DNA of 13,489 nucleotides from an uncultured Collinsella sp. (GCA_902476475.1 CABSDO010000057.1:1-13489); one strand, 5' to 3'; positions 1-7,219 are shown, counted from the first letter of the stretch. Notes: a model not told the origin generated them from the letters alone. Program-made: numbers and translations.

Positions 1-54
1 ACCGTCGACACCCGCTTTAGGAGAGCGGTGCTCTATCCCCTGAGCTACGGAGGC
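1..54 (-). tRNA. tRNA-Arg(CCU), 5' part only
   Basis: Read on the minus strand from base 54, this is the 5' two-thirds of a tRNA. It starts GCCTCCG (acceptor strand), followed by a D-arm with TAGCTCAGGGGATAGAGC. The anticodon arm has the stem CCGCT/AGCGG and the loop CTCCTAA. The anticodon CCT (plus-strand bases 19-21) reads AGG, so the tRNA is tRNA-Arg(CCU). The variable region and the beginning of the T arm are visible, but the T arm and 3' acceptor strand lie beyond the left edge, so acceptor pairing cannot be checked. The D-arm and anticodon stem look canonical. Confidence 0.93.
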
Positions 55-64
55 ATGTTGTACT

Positions 65-70
65 AGTGTA
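65..70 (-). promoter_or_regulatory. Possible -10 box of the tRNA-Arg gene
   Basis: On the minus strand the bases TGC-TACACT form an extended -10-like element about 10 bp before the tRNA 5' end, a suitable distance for a transcript starting close to the mature end. A convincing -35 hexamer at 16-18 bp is not visible; TTGCGA is present but only 14 bp upstream. This is a motif-based guess. Confidence 0.3.
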
Positions 71-112
71 GCAGATTTACTGCATCGCAATACGTCGCAT
101 GACTAGACTTCG

Positions 113-181
113 AAGTTGCGGTGGAATAGTTCCTGTCTGAAGCATCTAAAGCCGTATTTTGGAACTATTTCACCGCAACTT
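113..181. repeat. 21-bp inverted repeat with 27-nt spacer
   Basis: The left arm (113-133) begins AAGTTGCGGTGGAATAG. The right arm (161-181) is its reverse complement with one difference that still allows a G-T pair. The spacer is 134-160. The element sits between the manO stop codon and the tRNA-Arg gene. No T-run follows on either strand, so it is not a classic intrinsic terminator, although it would form a stable hairpin at the 3' end of the man operon transcript. The size and near-perfect arms resemble a repetitive extragenic palindrome or small non-autonomous element, but copy number cannot be judged from one window. Confidence 0.75.
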
Positions 182-189
182 ATGAGGAG

Positions 190-588
190 CTAGTTGCCTT
201 TGTGGAAGAGGTTTTTGATAACGGAGGGGATGCTCTTGGCGCCCTTGGCCGTCACATCGATAAAGTCAGGCGAACGCACGAGTTTATCCTCGTCGACGTA
301 CTTACGAACCGCACGAAGCGTCTCTTTGTCGTCGCGCGTCGAAAACGTAAAGTGACCGTTGTCCTTGGTGAAGATGGCAAAACGCGTGATCTTCTTGGTG
401 CCGCGTAAAACCTCGGCGGCAATATAGTCGACCTCGTCCCACGGGATTTGAATATAATCCTCGGGATTGCGCTCGTTGTAATACTCGAACGCCTTATTGC
501 CCACCATCACGTTACCGTGGCTGGTAAGCCCCATCAGACAGGTTGCCGGCGTTGCCAGATCAACCGTGCTGTTCTGAGATTGCGCCAT
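190..588 (-). CDS. manO: ManO-like DUF956 protein of the mannose PTS operon
   Basis: The product is 132 residues and matches DUF956 (ManO), a small cytoplasmic family encoded after man-family PTS genes. Its role is not firmly established; an accessory or regulatory role for the PTS is usually assumed. The N-terminal part has a CLMGLTSHGNVMVGNKAFEY segment, followed by IPWDEVDYIAAEV and a basic C-terminal half, a layout I associate with the family. I chose the ATG at 586-588, which has GGAGG 11 nt and GAGG 5 nt upstream. A GTG at 639 would add 17 residues, but it lies inside the terminator-like hairpin after manZ and lacks a ribosome-binding site. The gene is last in the operon, downstream of that hairpin, so it may be expressed at a lower level than manXYZ. 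Confidence 0.88.
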   Translation of the reverse strand: MAQSQNSTVDLATPATCLMGLTSHGNVMVGNKAFEYYNERNPEDYIQIPWDEVDYIAAEVLRGTKKITRFAIFTKDNGHFTFSTRDDKETLRAVRKYVDEDKLVRSPDFIDVTAKGAKSIPSVIKNLFHKGN

Positions 589-602
589 GCGCGCCTCGCC
601 CT

Positions 603-651
603 CCAAATAAAACAATCGGACCGCATCCAGTGTACCCACCGGGTGCGGTCC
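603..651 (-). terminator. Hairpin with T-rich tail between manZ and manO
   Basis: On the minus strand the arm GGACCGCACCC (651-641) pairs with GGATGCGGTCC (628-618), an 11-bp stem with one non-Watson-Crick position. The loop is 12 nt and is followed by GATTGTTTTATTT. This is the form of an intrinsic terminator, with an interrupted T-run that suggests partial readthrough. It lies between manZ and manO in the same orientation, so it probably sets the ratio of manO to manXYZ transcript. Confidence 0.7.
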
Positions 652-708
652 GTTTCAATGGCTCAAAAGCCCTTGCCTAGCAATTCTCGGTCTTAAGCCG
701 AAACGTGC

Positions 709-1629
709 TTACATGAAGCCGCAGACGCGACCGATGATGCCGATGGCGAAGAGGGCCAGGATGATGACGATCGGGCTGACCTTCTTCTTGAGGAGCTTGC
801 AGACCAGCAGGGTCAGGCACACGGCGGCAAGGCCGGGGATGAGCTGATCGAGGTTGGCCTGAAGCGTGGTGACCTTCACCTGATCAAGGGCGTTAGCACC
901 GATGGAGTTATACATCGTCAGTGCTTCCTTGACACCCTCAGAACCGGAGGGCAGGTTAGCCCAGTCGATAAAGGCGCCAGCAGACTGCGTGACCTTGGAG
1001 ACAACCGGGGTGAAGGAGATGGACACCCAGCGCTCGACCAGGGCGCCGATGATGAACATACCCAGGATGGATGCACCCTCGGTGACCTTGCCCATCAGAC
1101 CGCCGGAGAGGTCCTTGGCGATGGAGGAGCCGACCTTGTAGCCAAACTCCTGCGTGTACCACAGGAAGGCGTAACGGATGATGTTCCACGCGAAGAAGAA
1201 CAGCAGCGGACCGGCAATGCTGCCGGACAGGGCCAGGGAAGCGCCCAGAGCGCCCAGAATCGGGCGAAGGGTGAACCAGAAGGCGGGGTCGCCGACGCCG
1301 GCGAGCGGGCCCATCATACCGACCTTGACGCCCTGAATGGCGACGTCGTCAATCGGGGCACCGTTGGCGCGCTCCTCCTCGAGAGCGAGGGTAACGCCAA
1401 TGACGGGGGCGGAAACATAGGGGTGGGTGTTATAGAACTCCAGGTGGCGCTTAAGAGCGGCAATCTGGTCATCCTTGCTGGTGTAGAGCTTCTTGATCGC
1501 AGGGATCATTGCGAAGCACCAGCCGCCGTTCTGCATACGCTCGTAGTTCCACGAGCCCTGAAGGAACTGATGACGGAAGCAAACCTTCTTGCGGTCAGCC
1601 TTGGTGAGCTGAATCTTGTTCTCTGCCAT
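709..1629 (-). CDS. manZ: PTS mannose-family IID component
   Basis: The 306-residue product is the IID membrane subunit of a mannose/fructose/sorbose-family PTS permease. It partners with IIC to form the sugar channel. The N-terminus has the family hallmark LTKADRKKVCFRHQFLQGSWNYERMQ, here around residues 8-33, then GVKVGMMGPLAGVGDPAFW near 104-122, a strongly conserved IID segment. Hydrophobic segments follow around 130-155 and 187-207, and a C-terminal membrane anchor ends in RVCGFM. The ATG at 1627-1629 has GGAG 8 nt upstream within an AGGAGGGGAG run; a GTG three codons earlier sits only 3 nt from AGGAGG and is less likely. The gene begins 16 nt after the manY stop codon, so the two are clearly co-transcribed. 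Sugar specificity (mannose or glucose versus another hexose) cannot be read from the sequence. Confidence 0.95.
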   Translation of the reverse strand: MAENKIQLTKADRKKVCFRHQFLQGSWNYERMQNGGWCFAMIPAIKKLYTSKDDQIAALKRHLEFYNTHPYVSAPVIGVTLALEEERANGAPIDDVAIQGVKVGMMGPLAGVGDPAFWFTLRPILGALGASLALSGSIAGPLLFFFAWNIIRYAFLWYTQEFGYKVGSSIAKDLSGGLMGKVTEGASILGMFIIGALVERWVSISFTPVVSKVTQSAGAFIDWANLPSGSEGVKEALTMYNSIGANALDQVKVTTLQANLDQLIPGLAAVCLTLLVCKLLKKKVSPIVIILALFAIGIIGRVCGFM

Positions 1630-1645
1630 ATGTATCACTCCCCTC

Positions 1646-2464
1646 CTACTCGTAATCGTTCAGAATGTCGCCGAGCGGGTCGCCGGAGCCACCGCCCATG
1701 CCGCCACCCTGCTTGGCCAGATCCTTAAGGCCAAGGTAGATGAGAGCAAGGGAGATGCCGATGAGGCCAAGGGCGATCAGCGTGAGCTGAGGGATGGCAG
1801 CAAGGACAAAGCCGAGGATGAAGAACGGCCAGGTCTCCTTGGTGGCCATCATGTTGATGACCATGGCGTAACCGACGGAAGCGACCATGCCGCCGCCGAC
1901 AGCCATACCGCCGGACAGCCAGTCGGGCATAGCGTTAAGCGCGTTGGTAACAGCCTCGGCCGGGATGATGCACAGAAGTACTGCCGGGATGGCGATACGA
2001 AGGCCTTGCATGAGGATAGCAGCGTACTGCCAGCGCTCGATGCCGGAGAAGTCACCCTTCTCGGCGCAACCGTCCATGGCGTGAGCGATAGCGGTAGCCA
2101 GGGTACGGCAGATCATGGTCAGGAACAGACCAGCGACCGACAGCGGGACGGCGACGGCGATGGCGGCGGTAACGGCCTTGGCCGAATCGGTGGCACCACC
2201 GTTGAGGGCGAGCACCATGATGATCGAAGAAGCGACCGAGGCCAGTGCGGCATCAGGCGCGACAGCGGCGCCGACGTTAGCCCAGCCAAGGGCCATCATC
2301 TGGAGCGAACCGCCCAGGAGGATGCCCTCCTGAAGGTGACCGGTTACGAGACCGATAAGCGTGCATGCCACGAGCGGCTGATGGAACTGGAACTCATCCA
2401 GAATGCCTTCCATACCGGCAAGCAACGCGACAATCGCAACAAGCAGAATAGTGATTGCAGACAT
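1646..2464 (-). CDS. manY: PTS mannose-family IIC component
   Basis: The 272-residue product is the IIC membrane subunit of the same PTS. It forms the substrate-binding translocation path with IID. Family features include HQPLVACTLIGLVTGHLQEG near residues 28-47, GGSLQMMALGWANVGAAVAPD near 51-71, and several hydrophobic helices through about residue 245. It ends in a glycine-rich tail (KQGGGMGGGSGDPLGD) that is longer and more flexible than I expect for the family, and should face the cytoplasm if topology is standard. The ATG is preceded by AGGAGG at 9 nt. The gene lies 18 nt after manX and 16 nt before manZ. Length matches typical IIC proteins (about 260-270 residues). Confidence 0.95.
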   Translation of the reverse strand: MSAITILLVAIVALLAGMEGILDEFQFHQPLVACTLIGLVTGHLQEGILLGGSLQMMALGWANVGAAVAPDAALASVASSIIMVLALNGGATDSAKAVTAAIAVAVPLSVAGLFLTMICRTLATAIAHAMDGCAEKGDFSGIERWQYAAILMQGLRIAIPAVLLCIIPAEAVTNALNAMPDWLSGGMAVGGGMVASVGYAMVINMMATKETWPFFILGFVLAAIPQLTLIALGLIGISLALIYLGLKDLAKQGGGMGGGSGDPLGDILNDYE

Positions 2465-2482
2465 GTATCGGACCCTCCTTTA

Positions 2483-3472
2483 CTATGCTTGAGCGGCCAG
2501 TTCGGCCTTAGCTTTCTTCAACATGGCGTCGAGATCCTCGGAGGAATCCGAAGGAACCTTGCGGACCTCGAACTTGACGCCCTTGGCCTTGAGGGCCTCG
2601 AGAGTCTTGACGTCGTCATCGCCCATAGCGACGGCGTTGGTGACGACGACCTTGCCCTTGGAGTGAGCCATGGAACCGATGTTGACTTCCTTGATGTCGA
2701 CGCCGGCCTCGATGGCCTTGAGCAGATCCTGCGGGTTCTCAAAGAGCAGCATGGCCTTGGTGTCACCAAAGCGCGTGTCCTTGACGACCTCGGCCATCTT
2801 CTTGATGGGCACGACGTTGGCATGGACTCCCGGAGGGGCAGCCTGCTCGATCATGGTCTTGCGGAGCTCGTCGTGAGCAACGCCGTCGGAAACCACGATG
2901 ATGCGGTTGGGGTTGATCTGCTTGGTCCACGTGGTGGCCACCTGACCATGAAGCAGACGGGTGTCGATACGGACGTGGGCAATCTTGATGTGCCCGTCGC
3001 CGATGACCGTTCCCGGAGGGATGGCGCCTGCAGGAGGAGCAGCGGCCGCAGCCGGCTTCTTCTCCTCGGGCTCCAGAGACTCGGGCTTGACGCGCACGCC
3101 AGCCTTAGCCTCAGTCACGAGATGTTTTGCGATCGCATGTGCAGTGTTCTTTGCGTCAAAGCGCTGCGAATATGCCTCGATGAGCATAGGCAGGTTGACA
3201 CCGGTGACGATAGCCCAGGAATCGTGGCCCTCGATGAGCCCGCTGATCTGGTTGAACGGCGTGCCGCCCCACAGATCAACGAGGAAGAGCACCTGCTCCT
3301 GGTCCTCGAAGGAAGCGACTGCTTCCTCGACCTTGGCACGGAAGTCGTCGGGGCCCATGCTCGGCTCGAGCGAGACCACGGCAACAGACGGCTGATCGCC
3401 AAAGACCATCGAGCCCGTCTGCTTGATTCCAGCTGCCAAGTCCCCGTGGCTAGCAAGAACAATATTTACCAT
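2483..3472 (-). CDS. manX: PTS mannose-family fused IIAB component
   Basis: The 329-residue cytoplasmic protein relays phosphate from HPr to the incoming sugar. Residues 1 to about 120 form the IIA domain, with the phosphorylated histidine in LASHGDLA (His9) and the family motif LVDLWGGTPFNQ near 64-75. An Ala/Pro/Glu-rich linker (about 128-158, including EPEEKKPAAAAAPP) leads to the IIB domain, where RIDTRLLHGQV contains the second phosphorylation site (His175). Both catalytic histidines are present. It is first in the operon, upstream of IIC and IID. I chose the ATG at 3470-3472, which has AGGAGG at 7 nt; the GTG immediately before it is only 4 nt from AGGAGG. Gene naming (manX versus manL) varies between phyla. 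Confidence 0.95.
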   Translation of the reverse strand: MVNIVLASHGDLAAGIKQTGSMVFGDQPSVAVVSLEPSMGPDDFRAKVEEAVASFEDQEQVLFLVDLWGGTPFNQISGLIEGHDSWAIVTGVNLPMLIEAYSQRFDAKNTAHAIAKHLVTEAKAGVRVKPESLEPEEKKPAAAAAPPAGAIPPGTVIGDGHIKIAHVRIDTRLLHGQVATTWTKQINPNRIIVVSDGVAHDELRKTMIEQAAPPGVHANVVPIKKMAEVVKDTRFGDTKAMLLFENPQDLLKAIEAGVDIKEVNIGSMAHSKGKVVVTNAVAMGDDDVKTLEALKAKGVKFEVRKVPSDSSEDLDAMLKKAKAELAAQA

Positions 3473-3542
3473 CACATAACCTCCTTTTTGTCTACGTATT
3501 TCCTACACGACATGAAAGGAGTATACCTGTTTGGATTGTGGA

Positions 3543-3548
3543 ATTATA
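3543..3548 (-). promoter_or_regulatory. -10 box of the man operon promoter
   Basis: On the minus strand these bases read TATAAT, a perfect -10 hexamer, about 70 bp upstream of the manX start codon. No good -35 hexamer lies 16-18 bp upstream, which fits a promoter that depends on an activator. A transcript would start near 3536 and have a leader of roughly 64 nt containing the AGGAGG site. Confidence 0.5.
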
Positions 3549-3573
3549 GCTAAATTCGCAAAAGGTTGGATTA

Positions 3574-3602
3574 TTTGTTTAAACGTCTAAGTTTGTTACA
3601 AA
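3574..3602. promoter_or_regulatory. Paired TTTGTT motifs upstream of the man promoter
   Basis: TTTGTTTAAAC (3574-3584, containing the 8-bp palindrome GTTTAAAC) and TTTGTTACAAA (3592-3602, an 11-bp odd palindrome) start 18 bp apart, upstream of the TATAAT box. They would lie roughly 40-65 bp upstream of the predicted transcript start, where activators commonly bind. The first motif recurs exactly at 3736-3746. Binding by a regulator is an inference from repetition and position. Confidence 0.4.
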
Positions 3603-3809
3603 TTGATTACGTTGCCGGTTTACAGCTTATTGCCTGCTAAAACGTGATTTGCTGATTGCTTTCAAAGACATATAAAGGTGCACTGTTCGTTAAGACCGCT
3701 TTTAGGTGGATCCCAATGCGTCTGCGTGCCACCATTTTGTTTAAACAGACATGACTTGACTAACCGAAGCAAATATGTTCAGAACTCTAGCCCATGTAGT
3801 CATTGGATG

Positions 3810-4229
3810 TTAGGCGATGTGGAGTGGGTTGGCGGCGTCGACGGCGTCGGAAGGGTCATCGGGAACAGTGTCTGCCGGGTCCTCGTCGGGGGTCTCGATC
3901 TGTTTGATCATGACCTCTTGGCCCTGCAGCAGGTATGTCTCGCCGCTACCGCACTGGGGACAGGTCTTGCCGTGCTCGACCGTCGCGTAGTCGCGGCCGC
4001 ACGCCTCGCAATGCGTCACGGCCTCGACAGGCTCCACAATAAGCTCCGCACCCTCGGTGATGGACTTTTTATCTGCCGCCCAGCGCCAAGCGTCGAGCAG
4101 CAAGTCGGGAACGACGCCCGAGACCTCGCCCAGCAGCAACGTCACGCTCGAAACGCGACGCACGCCATGAGCGCGCGCCACATTCTCAACATCGCGAATG
4201 ATGTGATACACAATCCCTAATTCATGCAA
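3810..4229 (-). CDS. hypA: HypA-type hydrogenase nickel incorporation protein
   Basis: The 139-residue product is HypA (HybF family), a small cytoplasmic metallochaperone that delivers nickel to the large subunit of [NiFe]-hydrogenases with HypB. The start is TTG at 4227-4229, giving MHELGIVYHIIRD. This places His2, the conserved nickel ligand, directly after the initiator, and AAAGGG lies 7 nt upstream. Starting at the in-frame upstream codon (4319) would bury His2. The zinc-ribbon CxxC pairs are present in HCEACG and TCPQCG (about residues 74-95). The C-terminus carries an additional acidic tail (ETPDEDPADTVPDDPSDAVD) beyond the usual length of about 115 residues. No hydrogenase structural gene or hypB is in the window, so the partner must be encoded elsewhere. 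Confidence 0.92.
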   Translation of the reverse strand: MHELGIVYHIIRDVENVARAHGVRRVSSVTLLLGEVSGVVPDLLLDAWRWAADKKSITEGAELIVEPVEAVTHCEACGRDYATVEHGKTCPQCGSGETYLLQGQEVMIKQIETPDEDPADTVPDDPSDAVDAANPLHIA

Positions 4230-4274
4230 GTCGAAACCCTTTCTGCAGAGGTTGATTCGATGCAAACTCAAAGC

Positions 4275-4310
4275 AAGGGAACGGCGAAATCTAGTCTGCG
4301 CCGTCCCCTT
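4275..4310 (-). terminator. Possible weak terminator after the flavoprotein gene
   Basis: AAGGGAACGGCG (4275-4286) is the reverse complement of bases 4299-4310 with one G-T mismatch, giving a 12-bp stem and a 12-nt loop. On the minus strand it starts 15 bases after the flavoprotein stop codon and is followed by GCTTTGAGTTTG, an interrupted T-rich tail. It may end or attenuate that transcript before hypA. The weak tail makes termination efficiency uncertain. Confidence 0.5.
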
Positions 4311-4325
4311 ACCCGCCATGGTTAC

Positions 4326-7103
4326 CTATTTACGACCGAACTTGATTTTGATTGCACGCTTTAGAGCGTACTTGCCGAGGCTTGGGAGCTTTTGCTCGTA
4401 TTTGACCATCGTGGAGCACTCGGGGCGGTCGCGATCCAGATGGATAGCGTCAAACGCGCACTTGGTGGTGCACAGGCCGCAGCCGATACACTTGTTGGGG
4501 TCGACGATCGAGGCGCCGCAGCCCAGGCAGCGGGCGGTCTCGGCGCGCACCTGCTCCTCGGTAAAGGTCTCGACGTACTCGCTAAACGGCGCAGCCTTCT
4601 CGCGTTCGCGGTCCACATGCGCAACCTCGCGGCTCGCGTTGTCGTAGCTCTCGAGCACAACGTCGTCGCGGTCGAGCGCGGTGTAGCGGCGCTGATTGCG
4701 GCCGATGGTGAGCGTGGAGCCCGGCTGCACAAAGCGATGGATGGACACCGCGGCCTCGTGGCCGGCGGCGATAGCGTCGATGGCAAAGCTGGGGCCGGTG
4801 TAGACGTCGCCGCCCACAAAGATGTCTGGCTCGGCGGTCTGGTAGGTCTGGGGATCGGCAAGGGCACCCTGGCCGCGGCCGAGCTCCACCTTGGAGCCAG
4901 CCAGCAGGTCGCCCCACACAATGGACTGGCCAATCGACATGACGACACGGTCGGCATCGACACGGCGCAGATCGTTCTCGTCGTACTCGGGCGCAAAACG
5001 GCCCTCGTCGTCAAAGACACGCGTGCAGCGCTTGAAGGTGATACCGCACACACGACCAGCCTCGTCCAGGTGAATCTCCTTGGGGCCCCAGCCGCAGCTG
5101 ATGTGAGCGCCGTCCTCAACGGCCTCGCGACGTTCCTCCTCGCTGGCGGGCATCTGGACCTCGCTCTCCAGGCAGAACATCTCAACATGCTCAGAGCCCA
5201 GACGGCAGGCGTTGCGCGCGACATCGATAGCAACGTTGCCGCCGCCCCCCACAATGGTGCGGCCGGGCAGCGCGTCGATCTTGCCGCTGTTAACCTCGCG
5301 AAGGAAGTCGACGGCCACGGTCACGTCCTCGGCATCCTCGCCCGGAATGCCGGCAAGGCGGCCGCCCTGGCAGCCAATGGCAACGTAGAAGGCCTTAAAG
5401 CCCTGCGCGCGCAGCTCGTCGAGCGTCACGTCGCGACCGACTTCCACGCCATAGCGAAACTCGGCACCCATCAGGCGAATAACCTCGACCTCAGCCTCGA
5501 TGACATCCTTCTGCAGCTTAAAGCTGGGAATGCCGTAGGTGAGCATGCCGCCCGGGCGCTCGTTTTTCTCGAACACGACGGGCTTGTAGCCCTTCTCGGC
5601 AAGATAGAAAGCACAGGACAGGCCAGCCGGGCCGGCACCGATGATGGCAATCTTCTGATCGAAGCCGCCGGCGCGCGTCGGCGTCACCACGGACGGGATA
5701 TAGCGGGTCGCGGCATCCAGATCGCGCTGGGCGATAAACTTCTTGACTTCGTCGATAGCCACGGCGGCGTCCACACGACCGCGGGTGCAGGCATCCTCAC
5801 AGTGGCGATTGCACACACGGCCGCAGATAGCGGGCAGCGGGTTCTCGCGTTTAATGAGCGCTAGGGCCTCGTCATAGCGACCCTGCGCCGCAAGCTTTAA
5901 GTAGCCCTGAACGGCAACGTGCGCGGGGCAGGCCGTCTTGCAGGGAGCGGTGCCGGACTCATGCGTCTCGATGCGGTTGTCGTTGCGGTAGTTAGGAGAC
6001 CACTTGGTGTGGTCCCACTTGGTGGCATCGGGCAGCTCCTGGCGCGGATACTCGGGTACCTGTCCGCCGGCCTTTTTGCTGCAGAGCTTTTGGCCCAGCT
6101 TGGCGGCGCCGGCCGGGCACACCTCAACGCAGCGACCGCAGGCCACGCACTTGTCCTTCTCGACCTTGGCGACATAGGCCGAGCGCGACAGGTTGGGCGT
6201 GTTGAACAGCTGCGAGGTGCGCAGGGCGTAGCACACGTTGACGTTGCAGTTGCAGATGGCGAAGATCTTGTTCTCGCCGTCGATGTTGGTGATCTGGTGC
6301 ACAAAGCCGTTGTCCTCGGCCTGGCGCAAGATGTCGTAAACCTCGTCACGCGTCGCATAGTGGCCACGATCGGTCTCGACCACGTAGTCGGCCATATCGC
6401 CCACGGCGATGCACCAGTCGGCCGGGTCATCGGCGCAGCCCTCGCCCATCACGCGACGGCTCGCGCGGCAGCTGCAGGTGCTGGCGGCATACTTACCCTC
6501 GTATTTGTTGAGCCAATGCTCGATATGCTCAATAGGCACCGAGGTGCTTGCGGCATCAATGGCCTTCTCGACCGGAATGACGTGCATGCCGATACCGGCG
6601 CCTCCGGGCGGCACCATCGGCGTGGCGCGGGACAGCGGCCCCTTGGACGCCTGCTCAAAGAACTTGGCATAGACCGGATGCTCCTCGAGCTGGCTCACGC
6701 GCATGTTGAGGAACTCGGCGGAACCCGGCACCAGCATGGGCAGTACCCACTGCTTGGCGCGCTCGGGGTTTTCCCAGTTGTACTCGAGCAGACCCGTGTA
6801 GCTCATGTCGTCGAGCATCTTCTCGATATCGGCCTCGGGCATGCCGGTGAGCTTGACCATCTCGGGCAGCGTATAGGGACGACGCATCTTCATCTTGCAG
6901 AGCACTTCGGCCTGCTCGTCGGTTGCGGCCTCGGCAAACGACCAGTACTCGTAGCCCAGCAGCTCGTCGCGATGCAGCAGACGGTTGGTGCAGTGCTCGC
7001 ACAGCTTGACGATTGCCTCGCGCGGATGCTCCGGCAGCGGCGGCACAAACTCCGCGCCGATATCGGGCTCGGTGTAACTAATCCCCGGTCCGTTGAGAAT
7101 CAT
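4326..7103 (-). CDS. Multi-cluster Fe-S, FAD/NAD(P)-dependent oxidoreductase (GltD-like)
   Basis: The 925-residue protein is probably cytoplasmic, with no signal peptide or membrane helix. Residues 1-300 form an unfamiliar cysteine-rich N-terminal region: CEHC at 35-38, a helix-turn-helix-like stretch near 75-110, CSC at 210-212 with C223 and C231, and CNCNVNVC at 284-291. A ferredoxin-like 4Fe-4S motif follows at 319-329 (CVACGRCVEVCP). Residues 385-800 resemble the glutamate synthase small-subunit/NfnB fold, with Cys388/392/427/431/435/439, an FAD-binding GAGPAG at 489-494, an NAD(P)-binding GGGGNVA at 619-625, and a conserved GGDVYTGPSFAIDAIAAG at 764-781. A second ferredoxin-like region ends the protein (C859, C862, C872, C875, C878, C882). 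The ATG at 7101-7103 has AGAAGGG at 6 nt. The substrate is unknown. It is divergent from a TetR gene and probably under its control. Confidence 0.88.
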   Translation of the reverse strand: MILNGPGISYTEPDIGAEFVPPLPEHPREAIVKLCEHCTNRLLHRDELLGYEYWSFAEAATDEQAEVLCKMKMRRPYTLPEMVKLTGMPEADIEKMLDDMSYTGLLEYNWENPERAKQWVLPMLVPGSAEFLNMRVSQLEEHPVYAKFFEQASKGPLSRATPMVPPGGAGIGMHVIPVEKAIDAASTSVPIEHIEHWLNKYEGKYAASTCSCRASRRVMGEGCADDPADWCIAVGDMADYVVETDRGHYATRDEVYDILRQAEDNGFVHQITNIDGENKIFAICNCNVNVCYALRTSQLFNTPNLSRSAYVAKVEKDKCVACGRCVEVCPAGAAKLGQKLCSKKAGGQVPEYPRQELPDATKWDHTKWSPNYRNDNRIETHESGTAPCKTACPAHVAVQGYLKLAAQGRYDEALALIKRENPLPAICGRVCNRHCEDACTRGRVDAAVAIDEVKKFIAQRDLDAATRYIPSVVTPTRAGGFDQKIAIIGAGPAGLSCAFYLAEKGYKPVVFEKNERPGGMLTYGIPSFKLQKDVIEAEVEVIRLMGAEFRYGVEVGRDVTLDELRAQGFKAFYVAIGCQGGRLAGIPGEDAEDVTVAVDFLREVNSGKIDALPGRTIVGGGGNVAIDVARNACRLGSEHVEMFCLESEVQMPASEEERREAVEDGAHISCGWGPKEIHLDEAGRVCGITFKRCTRVFDDEGRFAPEYDENDLRRVDADRVVMSIGQSIVWGDLLAGSKVELGRGQGALADPQTYQTAEPDIFVGGDVYTGPSFAIDAIAAGHEAAVSIHRFVQPGSTLTIGRNQRRYTALDRDDVVLESYDNASREVAHVDREREKAAPFSEYVETFTEEQVRAETARCLGCGASIVDPNKCIGCGLCTTKCAFDAIHLDRDRPECSTMVKYEQKLPSLGKYALKRAIKIKFGRK

Positions 7104-7196
7104 GGTTGTCCCTTCTCTTGCCGCAGCCCAACGAGGCCGCAGCGCCCCTCTTTTTTTGCAGGCCGGGCATGCCCCCATGCCGTTCACCCGCCATTG

Positions 7197-7211
7197 TTGA
7201 CATTGTGTCAA
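7197..7211. promoter_or_regulatory. Probable TetR operator 1
   Basis: The 15-bp perfect palindrome TTGACA-TTG-TGTCAA lies between the flavoprotein and tetR start codons. It matches operator 2 in layout (TTGAC, 5 variable bases, GTCAA), and their centres are 23 bp apart. Its left half is also a consensus -35 hexamer, so binding could block a promoter. Confidence 0.75.
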
Positions 7212-7219
7212 AAATAGTA

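Larger units (their letters stand above)
3473..3809. other. AT-rich regulatory gap upstream of the man operon
   Basis: No convincing gene lies in these 337 bases. The region is clearly more AT-rich than its surroundings. It holds the probable man promoter, several TTTGTT motifs and the downstream flank of hypA. I found no intrinsic terminator for hypA: GGTGG at about 3706 can pair with CCACC at about 3729, but the stem is only 5 bp with a long loop. I recognise no known riboswitch or T-box motif. Confidence 0.7.

Noticed and set aside
1616..3553. Very long plus-strand open frame (645 codons) opposite manXYZ
   Set aside because: It is the antisense of three well-recognised PTS genes with intact catalytic motifs and ribosome-binding sites. 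Its composition (rich in Asp, Gly, Arg, His) is typical of a shadow frame in GC-rich DNA.
4392..7217. Two long plus-strand open frames opposite the flavoprotein
   Set aside because: They mirror a protein with clear Fe-S, FAD and NAD(P) motifs, have no ribosome-binding site of note, and show no recognisable domain.
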